The notes below the pieces were generated by a model that was given only the letters and a program-made list of their open reading frames with translations, was not told the origin of the DNA and made no database searches. Source: Asterella californica (Eukaryota > Streptophyta > Marchantiopsida > Marchantiales > Aytoniaceae). Taken from it: a DNA stretch of 64,000 nucleotides. Both the position numbers and the translations under genes were made by a program. Within the stretch, counting starts at the first letter, position 1. Each line of letters starts with the position of its first letter. Below, one piece after another: positions 10,201 to 20,132 of the stretch. The stretch lies in assembly GCA_036924285.1 (NCBI GenBank), contig JAYKYS010000007.1:5208001-5272000 (forward strand). Direction: 5' to 3'.

Positions 10201-10736
10201 AACCTATCATGCCCATTGAGGAGCACATACCTACTTGGAGTGTTCTACCTTGGGAGGATGGTATGTCTACAGAAGATCTTCTTGCTGTCCGAATCCGTCA
10301 ACTAGAGAGAAGACCTGAAGATGTAGAGATTGCATTGGAGAAGCTGAAAGAGGCGCGCTTGAGAAACAAAGACAGATTCGATAAGCGTCATCGATTAAGG
10401 CCAAAGGAGATTAAAGAAGGAGATTGGGTGTTGGTCTACGATAGTAGCTTGGACAACCAACACAGTGCGCTTAGAAAATTCTCTAAGCGATGGTTCGGCC
10501 CGTATGTGGTTCTTGTCGTGCTTGACAATGCCACTTATTCACTAAGAGAGCTTGATGGGGCAGAGCTCAAGGTTCCCATTGCAGGCAAGCGTGTGAAACT
10601 CTTCAAGAAGCGAGATGAAGGGATAAGCATGGAGGAAGTCGGAGCAGAGTTTGATATCTTGGATGATGACGGAGAAGATTTGGATGACGAAGATATTGCC
10701 AACGACATCATTGAAGAAGATGAACATATAGTGTGA
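7236..10736 (+). CDS. pol: Pol polyprotein: RT, RNase H, integrase (about 1166 aa)
   Basis: Enzymatic polyprotein, expressed by -1 shift from gag; the first codon here is TTG, so 7236 is only where the frame opens. Counting from 7236, RT spans roughly residues 190-470, with GDLYSGYDQFQL, LPQGATNS and catalytic FLDD (D384, D385) in place of YxDD. RNase H spans about 545-670, starting TVDTSP (D550) and including ETDCLPLL and ADMLSRA. Integrase follows: an HHCC zinc-binding part (EFHESLWAGHRG, CQTC), the catalytic triad D843, D902 and E937 (D-x34-E), and a GPY/F module (FGPYVVLVVLDNATYSLREL). The C-terminus is acidic (DDDGEDLDDED) with no chromodomain. It is intact throughout and ends 52 bp before the purine tract. 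Confidence 0.95.
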   Translation: MTSTAIERGHSGTLEKVLSLEKESAFCTGVVRFSGSGFATHTRLADLQKWEQKVVRKTEKDLKRVGVLEEDDKIEGVYLELGLGDFIDELAMHEQEDEDHVVEVHSRELYTAIESFVDPEVRVDTRYKTVDKKVKPVAQPLPSDSNQRVQQSSKEKSLRDLSRVGHKFTETTLKELKVGSTDFLLSVEENRFREMLTRHGKAFAFEASEIGCVDPSIVAPMIIFTVPHAPWDLRPIPVPRAHLPKLIELLKEKMQMKILEPSFAPYSSRWFTVPKKSGALRFIQDMQPVNQVTIRNTGIGPIVGEFAEAFAGRAIYSIGDLYSGYDQFQLAEQSRDITTMRTPLGLVRMCTLPQGATNSVAHMMNGMNKVLREFIPEKTMPFLDDIPIKGCVEEEKDETMDQKGCRNFVADHISDCDKILSRLEEAHLTLSGAKSSFGVREVVIVGHLCGWFGRKPDPGKVDAIRRMKDTCGSTTEVRRFLGACVFYHVWIPHFAHVADPLYDLLRKHKRFAWEERHTEAIQRLKQLLSSPPVLRRVSYEDSKPVILTVDTSPIAIGWAVGQDDEEENRFAVRFGAKVLSERHRNYPQVKRELWGVVTAMKAEKDYLIGAPVIVETDCLPLLGMITNCNTPDIAMLRWIAYIKSLNPEFRHIAGKNNLVADMLSRARYEDEEEMIEDTEDVGTTVFCRAQGGESEHSKPFMEEIYEGEWIDIGRYLSMLTRQPGWSDAHFKQIRRKAYNYLLQGGYLWKHAKQGGKMPQRVVCKVDMQKLLMQEFHESLWAGHRGIYATFTKLKERYWWRNMYRDVVQFVETCQTCQEYSGIRHRDGLHPTYPLAMHYKWVVDLVIMPVGIWQMRYLVLAREDLSNQVEGRALRTKSTEGVCKFLLEDVICRYGCVGKITADRGELNNDEAKAFFKRCGVKLALTTAYNPEGNAKSERGHPPIVKAIVKACKGRAREWPRFLPFALWADRSTHSSVTGYMPAELMQGQKPIMPIEEHIPTWSVLPWEDGMSTEDLLAVRIRQLERRPEDVEIALEKLKEARLRNKDRFDKRHRLRPKEIKEGDWVLVYDSSLDNQHSALRKFSKRWFGPYVVLVVLDNATYSLRELDGAELKVPIAGKRVKLFKKRDEGISMEEVGAEFDILDDDGEDLDDEDIANDIIEEDEHIV

Positions 10737-10787
10737 TGCCGACCACAACTTGTGAGTGTTGGCGCATACCAGAGGATGCGCAGGTTT

Positions 10788-10799
10788 AGAAGGGGTGGA
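10788..10799 (+). other. Polypurine tract of element A
   Basis: AGAAGGGGTGGA lies directly before the 3' LTR start TGTC. It primes plus-strand DNA synthesis. The B copy has the matching TTTAGAGGGGGTGAA before TGTCGTG at 22577, which fixes both LTR starts. Confidence 0.85.
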
Positions 10800-13204
10800 T
10801 GTCATGTTGTGGTTCGGCTCCTGTGTGAAATTCTTGTGTAACCTATGTTGTGTTTCTTTTCCGTGTTTCGTGAACCGTATCGCGTAACTCGCCGAACGAT
10901 GTGATGAGTGCCACGTTTGTGATTATCTGTTTAAGTGATCGCACGGTAGAGGAATGTGCCAAGTCATCGATCTGTGCGCGTTCACTTCAGTGGTCCTTGT
11001 CACCGCGATTGTGTATAAAATGGGGGGTCGAAGGTTCATACGACATTCTCTCTCAGCGGGTGATTCGTAAGGGTTCTCGGTGGTCTGCATGGAGGAGTGA
11101 AGAACTGCAGGAGTGGTGGTCATGGACGGAGGTGTGTTACCGGTTCCAGATCTTCCTTTCCCGAATCCGTTTCACATCAAGCTTCATTGCATCCACCGCG
11201 ATCACTTTCGACAGTGGTTAGTTGCGTACTTTGGTGATGAGTTCATGGGGAGGGTGATGGAGTTACAGCTTCCGGTGATCCTTCCAATCGTAACATACGG
11301 AGAGACTTGGGATATGACGGTGTACATTTTGTTGTGAAGAACGATGGATCTCAACTATCCATCGAACGTTCCTTTCAACCTTTGGGTCGATGTCCGGTGC
11401 CATTGCAGACCGAAGATCAATCATGAGGCTTGGATCGTGAGAAACTTCGGGCAAGAATATTACAATCGAGTGATAGCTTCACCGTTTCCTTTTGTCGTAC
11501 CTTTTATTGTAGAACGTTTCCAGGTTGTAATATTGACGTTGTATTAGTCTGTGGTTCACTGGTTTCATTCTGGTTGAGCGCTTCTGTGTAGTTACGGACC
11601 GCGAAGAATCCATCGACATATCTGAAGGATTTTCTGAGGTCTTAGAGTGTTGTTGATGTCTTGTGTCTCCTTGGAGAGTAAAAATTCGTTCTAAGGGAAA
11701 AGTTAAGAGGAGAAAAGACAAAAAGTAAAGTTCTTTTTGCTCTTATTGGTCCACTTTTGGACCAATGGTGTTCTAGCTGATCCTCGCGACGTTTCTGTGG
11801 TTTCTGGAGGCTTCAGAGGTCCATTCGCGAAACGAAGGGTATGGTTGGAGAGCTCTCGACCGGGGCTACAATCTGGGCTGAAGAATCGATCGATTTGATG
11901 AAAGTATGAGCGCGTTATGATCAATTGAGTGGAGGGGGGTGAAATTTGTACCTACTGCTACGTTTCTGGTTGTTCTGAGAGACTCGCGAGGAGTTTTGAG
12001 GAGCTGTCTGTTGGGTTGGAGAACTGACGGCGTGCTGGTCATTTTGATATCAATTTGGTCAGTTTCTTGATCGATTTGGATTCTGAACCGACCGATTGAA
12101 GTTGAGAAGTGCAGATGGGATAAGGCGGGGACAGCGAACTGTGATAGCCATGGATAGTTTGCTATTGCTTAAGATCTGAGTCGAATTTCTGAGTGAAACT
12201 TTCCAGGATTGAAGAATGTCTTATCAATAAGATACTTGGGAAGTTTCACCTCAAATGGTCGAGTAGTTTGTTCAGAATCTTGGATCAAATGTACCTGGGT
12301 CTGTAAAGCTCTGAAGTTAGCACAGATTACGGTTTGATCCATATCTGAGAATTGGTTTGAGATTTCGACCTGAAAATTGTTCAGGGTAGGAGTGAAGGGT
12401 CCAATCAAGCTTCCTGTGAAGTTTGATCATCATTGGTCGAGTAGTTTGGAAGGACTGAGATCTCAAAGTTCGAAAATACTTCTGTTATGAGCGGTTTCGG
12501 GTTTTTTCGGTATCATCTATTGTCAATTTGATCATTTTCGAGCAATTTGGAGAGGAGTTTGTTGCTGAAACTGCCATACCTGCATACAACTCGACATTGG
12601 AAGGTGTGGGGCTGATTTCAGCTCTTGGTGATGAAGGAGAACGGAGCCACCATGAGTCTTAAGCCGCTGTTTGGGTTCTCGGAGCTGCCAGGTACTACCG
12701 CCGTTGGTGCTATATTGAGATCTGAATAGTGTTTTGGATTATGCATGTTTTGCCTTGCTGGAATACTCGGTAGACCAGGGTGTACAGCAAGTTGTATCGA
12801 TACTCTATCAAGTTGATTGAGTGATCTTAGTATCTTCTGATTGTACTATGAAGTTGTGATAGTTGGATTGATGGCCAGTTAGCGTCGCTGGGGAGCTATT
12901 CAGAAGTCAGGCTTCCAGTGATATAGATGAATAACTTCAGTTAGATAATACAGATCTGAGTATTTTTAGTTAGAATACAAAAGATCTGTTTGTAACACAA
13001 GTTTATGCAACCTATACGTAACCTTGGATCGTAGCAAGCTTTAAACTTGAGACGAGCGGATACAAGGTCACTCAGGCTAGAAGAGTAGATAGTGAAACAT
13101 TTGAGTGGAAACATCCAGATCTAGATCCAACCTTGTCAATCCACATACCTCTACACAGCCATATACCCCGTGTATTCCTAGACAGAAAAACACGTTATAC
13201 GATA
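10800..13204 (+). repeat. Element A 3' LTR
   Basis: Same length as the 5' LTR and apparently identical except position 11430. It contains copies of both small ORFs (11122-11337, 11344-11547) and the TATA box (11014-11020). It ends CGATA and is followed by the ACGT duplication. Confidence 0.95.
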
Positions 13205-13776
13205 ACGTAGATCCGAAGTGCTCTACTGGACGAGCCAAGCTGCAATTCCACAACTGCTGACAGTCACCGTCACTCAAGAAGAACGCTTCTCATGCACAAT
13301 CGGGAGTGAATCCAAGGAAACCCACCACCCAGAAGACATGGACAAAGCTTCTGCACTCAAATCCACAATCCATTCCCCGAGAAGAAGTCACATTGGCATT
13401 GGGAAGCTCACTCCCTCTACGTCCTGCGCCTACTCCTCGACACAACAGTCTAGCCAACAGGACTGCACGAGGATGCTGTTCCCTGTTCCTAAACTGTCCA
13501 CTACCTCTATCTACATCTTCGAACCACCGCTGATAACGAGCATGCAGACCCCTCCGGTATAATCCTAGTCTATTCGTATGTCTCTAACATCGGATGTGTG
13601 TGTAACTAGATTTCTTACTCTTCGATCCTACTTATCCTTCTACCACGAGAAAAATAGAGGAGACGACCACCAGAGAGAGATGGGCGCTGTCAGAAGGCTG
13701 CCACTCCATATGCAAGCCATTTCTCTTCCTGATTAGCCATCCACCTTGTTGTTCCTACGCTACCTATGCTGTCACA
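13205..13776 (-). repeat. Family X LTR, copy 1, right part
   Basis: Resumes the X LTR after element A and aligns with 60732-61343. It ends ...GCTGTCACA at 13776, giving TG...CA ends with the start at 1556 and an undisturbed length near 1.4 kb. The far end is approximate. Frames such as 13218-13562 have homologues in copy 2 but are not convincing genes. Confidence 0.65.
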
Positions 13777-15702
13777 TGGTATCCTAACTAATTTTACACT
13801 GAAAACTTCCACCCTTAAGATAGCATGTTCGGTCCTATTAAGTTTGGAAAATGTCTACGTCGGTTGTGTTTACTATCTACTCTGATTGCGCGGAGGCAAT
13901 CTCTACCTGATCTGCTCCTACCGGAGCTCCTAACACGGCTTCTGATAAGCTAGAAAGCCCTGCGAACACCTCGAGTAACACTGAGGTGACTTCCTCCTCA
14001 TCGTTCTTTGCTGGCCCTGTTGTCGCTGCTGCTGCTTCTTCCTCGGCTTCTGCTTCGGCTTCGGCTTCGGAAGACGGAAGCATCTTCTGGGAAGCGGAGT
14101 CGAGTGGTGCTTCCTCGCTCTTCTGGAGCATTGGTTCGGTACTAGGGACCATGGCAACCTCATAGGGATCCGGGGAAGTCGCTTCCTCCACGCAGAATAC
14201 CTGGGAAGACGGTTCTTCTTCCTGTCTTCCGGGGCTTCTTCCGGAGTCTTCTCGGCTTCCAACGCTGTCACTACCAAGTGCACAACGAGGTCGAACTCCT
14301 CCTTCTCCAGTTCGGATCCAGTCGATGGTGTTGGAGCTTGGGAAGATGCAGTTGCAGGTGGCGGAATCAAAGGAAGATCATAGAGTGTCTTCACCCCCTC
14401 TATCTGCCTATCCAAGTACCGGAACATACTCTCCTTGCACTCTATCAACATCGTCTTGGACTCATCGTCCCACTCTCTAGCCAAGGTAAGCAACTTCCTA
14501 CCCGCGGTGAAGTTGAACTTCTTTCGAAGCGCTTCCACCGACTGTGCTAGCATCTCCTGCGCACGAGCTTCCGCTGCTTCTCGCTGCATCTTCTCGGCTG
14601 CAACTCGCGCTTCTGCGGCTTCCCGCTGCGTCTTCCATGTTGTCTTCTCCTCTGCGAGGACGGTGATCTTCCCCCGCACTCGGAGAACCTCTTGGTCGCG
14701 CTGCTGTAAACGCGGCTGCAACTCCTGGTTGCCCTTCTTCAATTGGGTCAGCTCCTTGGCAGAAGCGGCTGCTTCTGCCTTGTACCTCGCTGCGAGCTTC
14801 TCCGTGGTGCGGAGACTAGCTTGCAGCGCTTCTGTCTTCTTCTGGTCTTCTTCCTGACGCATCAAGGTGCGCAAACCAAATCCAGGCTGTAAGGGCTTCT
14901 CCTAAGCCTTCGCTCTCTTCTCCAGCAACTCCATAGCTGGCTAGATCTCTGAGTGGAAGAAGGCACTGAACTCTTCCAATCTTCTTCCTGCGAAAGACAT
15001 GTTCATCTCCACAATTCGATTGGAGGTGTCGACCTTGTCTTCAAGAGGCAAGGATGTCTCTTCCACCACAATGATCTTCAACTTCGGCACACGGGAAGAA
15101 GCTACTCTTCTCATCTTTCGGGGTGGAAGATCTCTCCCCATGGTAGAAGCGGTCCTCTTTACTGCGCTTCCTCGCATCGCAGTAGGAGTATCCATCCATC
15201 CTTCGTCTTCTGGAGTCTTCGGAAGACTCCCTGGTGTTGTAGAAGCGGTCTTCTGCTCCGGTCGGGTACTCAGCGGCTCTTCCTGCGAGTCAGACTCCGA
15301 TCCCGAATGAATGAGAGAGGTGGTCTTCCTAGGTACACTTCTAGGACCCATCTTCCTCGGAGGCGTGACGTCTTCCGACCCACTGGAGTCATCTTTCCTC
15401 ACCAGAAGCGTCTTCTGATGAGTGCCGGACCTCAGCTGCGGCATCAGAGTGGGAGGAGGAGTTGTGACTGCTGCTCGATCGTCTTCTCCTGAGGTCTCCT
15501 TCTTCGTCTCATGTTGCCCTGTTGGCCCATACTTCACCAATTTATCTTCCGTGAGATCCCCCATGGCTACGTACAAGTAACAGAGAAAAGGTGTCAAGTG
15601 TCCTCCTGCCGGGGTACCTAAGTATGCTAGCTCCGCCTGTACATATATGTGGAAGAATGAGCTCCAATTGAAGGGCACTCTTTCATCCCACACTGCTTCC
15701 AA
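13777..15702 (-). pseudogene. Family X internal ORF: S/T-rich, coiled-coil, acidic-tail protein, broken
   Basis: The reading direction is 15702 to 13877. The first part (15702-14941) has an aromatic module FNWSSFFHIYVQAELAYLG then GGHLTPFLCYLYVA, followed by a Ser/Thr/Pro-rich stretch. After TAG at 14941 and a second TAG near 14899, the same frame continues (14874) into a long predicted coiled coil (KKTEALQASL, EEKTTWKTQREAAEARVAAEK). A frameshift near 14230 moves into the acidic, alanine/glutamate-rich end (SEAEAEAEAEEEAAAA), which stops at 13877. No RT or integrase is present, so X looks non-autonomous, like a large retrotransposon derivative. The aromatic module recalls plant transposon-associated proteins but I cannot name a family. 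A second copy lies at 36080-36790. The 5' end is cut by the junction with B near 15700. Confidence 0.6.
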
Positions 15703-17510
15703 GAAAACCGCATATCATCCGCATCATCTTGACCTATTGCCCAGCCAATCATCTTTGGACTAGTATTTACTATGACAACGACAGGTCTCTCACACTCGTA
15801 GTCTACTCTTCTCAGAACAGGTGGAGACTGTAGAACCTCTTTCAGTCTATTCATAGCTTCTCGATGGACTGAGGTCCATACAAACCTCCAACCCTTCTCA
15901 GTAATGCATACAAAGGCCAGCAACATGAGCATAATGAGGAATGGATAAACGATAAAATACACAAGCACCTAAGAAGCGTCGAACCTCCGTGATATTCTTA
16001 CAGTCTTTCATCTTAGCTATAGCTTCAACCTTCTCCGGGTTTGATCTCCTTCCAAAAGCACCACATAGATGTCTAACCACTAAAATCTCATACACACCAA
16101 ACTTGGACTTAGCTTCTGACAGGGTGAGATGTACCTCCTCCAGACGAGTCAAGATACGCTTTACATCCTTGATATGATCTGCAACAAACCTCCTACATCC
16201 ATTCGCAAGTACTGCTTCATCCTTATCTTCAACCGCGCAACCTTTTATAGGAATATCATCTAGAAATGAAATGGTAACATCAGGCACAAATTCCCTTAGT
16301 ACCTTATGCATCGCATTCTGCATATGAGCCACCAAGTTCGTCGCTCCTTGTGGAAGAGTACACATCCGCATCAATCCCAGGGACGTACGCATAGTAGTTA
16401 GATCTCTACTCTCTACAGCCAGCTGGAACTGATCATAACCAGAATATAGATCTCCTATCGAATAGATAGCTCTCCCTGCAAATGCCTCCGCTACCTCCTC
16501 AATCACAGGACCCGTCCCAACGTTACGAATGGTTACGTTATTCGCAGGCTGTAGGTCTTGAATAAAACGCAAAGCTCCAGACTTCTTGGGTACAGTGAAC
16601 CACCTGCTAGAATATGACCCCATATACAGCTCAAGTATCCCTATTTGTACCTTCTCTTTCAACAACTCGATGAGTTTAGGCAACAAAGCACGAGGAACTG
16701 GGATCGGTTTCAGGTCCCAAGGCACATGAGGGATTGTGAATATAACCATAGGCGCTATAATCTTTAGGTCCACATAACCTATCTCCTCTGCTGAAAAAGA
16801 GGATGCTTTACCATGATCCATTATCATCTGCTCAAACACTATCTTCTCAACCTCAGTCAAGAAATCACCCCCTCCTATTTAGAGCTCTTTCAACGTCTCC
16901 TCAGTAAACTGATGTCCTACTCATCTATGATCATGCAATATAGGCTCAGTCCCCACTAATTGTACTTGCTGCTGGGAGTTAGCATGTAGTTGAGCTGCTA
17001 TCGGTCTCATCTTTTTCAATACAGATTTGTACTTCGCATGGACGTCTGTTTCCTGAGGGTGTGCACACCAACAAACGGCATCTCTTCTCTCACTATTCTG
17101 CATTGGATGAGAAAAGAACTGCACATACGTAGCAACCTCTCCATATATGCGTCGAGAGTGGATAGGGATCACCGTCATACTATCTTTCTCTTCCATCAAT
17201 CTGCTCACATTGTCTAACCAATCAACAACTGATTGTACAGACATAAACTCTTCAAACAAGCCAGAAATCACTTTGTCTTCAGACAGAATCCCTACACGTC
17301 ACAACTCCGATACTTGTTTCACCATCCATCTTTTTGTATTTTCTCTCATATCTTCAACTCTTGTAAATAGACTCCATCCATCTGCCTCAAACATCAGCAA
17401 TTCAGACTGTCAACTTTGTACGCTACACCTGTCTCCAGACCTTTGTACATGTCTCACTTCCAACTCTGACGAGATCTCAATAGTAGGTTCTACACTCCTG
17501 TCTTCCCGCT
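15700..17510 (-). pseudogene. Gypsy B pol, 5' half (linker, RT, start of RNase H), broken
   Basis: Read from 17510 down. The linker after gag (QSVVDWLDNVSRLMEEKDS, then CWCAHPQETDVHAKY) is followed by VPWDLKPIPVPRALLPKLIE, GDLYSGYDQFQLAVESRD, LPQGATN and catalytic SFLDDIPIKG. RNase H begins VNTSPKMIGWAIGQDD and is cut at about 15700 by family X. The longest open piece is 16860-15898. Stops lie around 16870-16925 and a frameshift near 15910. It is close to the pol remnant at 1-1555 and to element A. Confidence 0.9.
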
Positions 17511-20067
17511 CTACAGGAGTGGACTGCGAAAATCCTTACATCTCTTCGTCTGAGAATCTCTAAGGGTTTGTCGATTCTGCTCATGTCTTGAACGAACCGT
17601 CAAAAACCATACTGAGTACTTGTCATTAGGACTCCGAACTCTTGCATAATGAGACCCATCGTTCATCACCTTTGTCTCCATTCGAACAGCGGTGATGTAT
17701 GGTTGGCCCAGTATGACAGGATAGGAGGCAGACGACTGTACAAAGAAATGCTGATCAACCTCTACATCTCCAATCTTTACATGCATATTGGGACAGGCTC
17801 CGTATAACTCACCCTTTTGATTATTTGCTGCACGAAGTACCCAACCATGATTCTTTTCGATTGGTCACTGCCCCTTCTCATACACCTCCTTAGAAATGAT
17901 GCTGATTTCTGACCCGTGATCCACAAGCGCTGGTACTGGTTCAGCAAGTCCTCCAAGTCGAACCTGCGTCTCTGTTGTCGCTCTTGCCCAGTGCTTCTCT
18001 TTGAAATCACTATCTGCGCTTGACTTATCTTCCTCAAACTCTTCATCTTCATTCTCAATAACAGCCGGACCAGCAACCCATGCTTCATACTTATCATCTT
18101 TGAACCAATCAACACCAACAGCATCTACTGCTCCAACCATCTGACTACTTACTTGTTCAGTCAACATCTGTCTCTTTCTCTTCATGATGTCTATTATCAA
18201 TTCGTGAAACTCTCTCTTTGCGATACCAAGTACCTCACGAAGAGTAAACTCAACTCTAGCATCCAAAATGCGTTGCTCCATAACAGCACGCAAGTCTGTT
18301 GTTGTTTCGATGTCTGCCACTAACTTGTAAGCTGGAGCTTTCTCTTTTTCCTGTGCTGTAAACCTCTTCCCTCGTACTCTATCCGTAGCTGTAGCAGTAG
18401 GTTCCTGTGGTACATCCTGTACACCTTCTATAGGATCCACTACAAGTAGTGGAGCTATAGAGATAGAGGGTATATCCTCTACAGCAAGAACCCTACCAGT
18501 TGGTACAGATGGTGATGGTTCCGCTGCTCTCCTCCTTGTAACACTACGACGGTCACTGTCATCTGGAACCCCTGCATCTAGGTCGGAAGCATCCCGTCGT
18601 CTTTTGTCTTCCACCATGGCATCATGTTCACTACTCGCTTCTAAAAACGTTCGAATAGAAGTTGCATCCACTGGGTCTCTCCATCCAGTAGCTCTCCTAA
18701 TGCTTGCTGCACCTCTCTTCATCATTTCAACCGAGACCTCAATAGCTTGCTCAACCATAGTTGGATTAGAGCGCACCTCAACTCTCCTAGTATATACATC
18801 AGCCTCCGCAGAACCTGCAGTCATCGCTGTAATGTTGGCATCAGTAAGTGCTGGAAGAGAACTCCTCATTCCTCCTCTTCCAAAATATGTGTTCAGGGGC
18901 TGCCCAATGACGGTTAGATACAACCTGTTATTCTGATAGTTGATTACGTCCTCCCGCAAGACAACCGCTAAGTCTTGACAGTATCCTCTGAGATGATCTG
19001 GGCTGTCGTACCAAATACATCTCCTGGTAAAGGTTCCTCCTACAAGTCGAGCACCTGGTGCAACGGATCGTCGGTCTTTCCTTAAGTCTGCCATCTCAAC
19101 CCTCAAATCTCTCAACTGTTGAGTGAGCTCTTCAATCATGTAATGTTGATTTTTGTTCTCAACAGGTCGCTGTTGCTGTCTAGGTCCTCTATGTGCTGAG
19201 ATAGGTACTGCAGGCGCTTGAGGAACCACTATAGGTGCTTAAGGTATTATAGGAGGAGTTACATGAACTTGAGGAGCTACTCTTTACTCTGGCAAGGTCT
19301 CTAGCTGCAGTACCATCCTACCATGACGTTGTCTAGCAAGGGTGGATACTGCTTCCTTCACTCTCTTCCAATCAGATGTAACTCCTCCTTCAGCTCCACG
19401 ATCAGCCAACTGAAACAAAGTCTGTCTGCTGTGAACTCATCCAGAGCCCCTAAGAACAACTCCGTCTTTCTAGCATCCAGCGTCAATCTCTCTAGACCAG
19501 AAAGTTGAGAGTACCTCTTCTCAAACTCACGAATTACCTCATTCAATCTCATGGAACCTCCAGGCTGACGTTGTATCCAGTCCATGAGGGTTCTTCTGGT
19601 AACTCTTTTAGAATCCTCTTCTAGAAACTCTTCTCTCAGTGCATGTTCAAACAGAGTCCACCCACCTAAATGTCTTTGTAAATTTCTCACCTTCTCTCAG
19701 TTCAGAGACAACAGTCAACTCAAAGCTTAGAATTACCTCAACTTCAGGTGCCCTGACCAACTCCATCTCACCCACATACTCTCGCATGTACCTAGTAACA
19801 TCTCTTTCATCAAATCGCCCACATTGACCAACAATTGCTTGTAACGTCCTTGTGGATTTGTGCTCAGCTCTCCCAATTGCACCGCTGCTGCTGAATCAAG
19901 GCAGCCAACGCCTGAAGAATCTGAGATGTGTCTATGGCAGGCTGTGCTGCTGCTGTTGGAACCACCGTAGGTCCTCCTTGAGAGCCAACTCCATCCTGAC
20001 CAGGAGTCCCTTGGACAGGAGCATCTTGAGCAGCAGCCACACCCTGTACAGCAACACTGTGATCCAT
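17511..20067 (-). pseudogene. Gypsy B gag-protease, broken
   Basis: The start codon is at 20067, with a Gln/Ala/Pro-rich N-terminus (MDHSVAVQGVAAAQDAPVQ). Capsid-like helices lie at 19690-19358 (TLMDWIQRQPGG, SQLSGLERLTLDARKTELF). The segment 19229-17865 has the knuckle with the second Cys changed to Tyr (RCIWYDSPDHLRGYC), a Ser/Thr-rich part, VLGIAKREFHELIIDIMKRK and the protease motif LVDHGSEISIIS. The last piece, 17786-17511, has VILGQPYITAV. Several stops and frameshifts separate the pieces. At the end AAGGATTTTCG keeps the A-type frameshift site. Confidence 0.9.
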
Positions 20068-20112
20068 TTTCTACCCAATCTAGTCAATTCTCTAAATCAG
20101 TCACCCCAATAA

Positions 20113-20130
20113 CTCTCAGTGGAAGCACCA
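20113..20130 (-). other. Primer binding site of minus-strand B element
   Basis: On the minus strand, TGGTGCTTCCACTGAGAG lies two bases after an LTR ending AACGACA. The same 18 bases follow the complete B LTR at 49766-49783. It differs from the A primer site and from the common initiator-Met type. Confidence 0.75.
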
Positions 20131-20132
20131 GA

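Larger units (their letters stand above)
2395..13204 (+). mobile_element. Element A: complete young Ty3/gypsy LTR retrotransposon
   Basis: A 10,810-bp element with 5' LTR 2395-4799, primer binding site 4802, gag-protease 4858-7239, pol 7236-10736, purine tract 10788-10799 and 3' LTR 10800-13204. Domain order protease, RT, RNase H, integrase places it in Ty3/gypsy (Metaviridae type). Both LTRs are 2405 bp and every matching ORF is offset by exactly 8405, so no indel separates them. The one difference I found is G at 3025 against A at 11430. Both large frames are open, so it may be competent. It is inserted in the X LTR. No chromodomain and no envelope-like ORF are visible after integrase. Confidence 0.95.
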
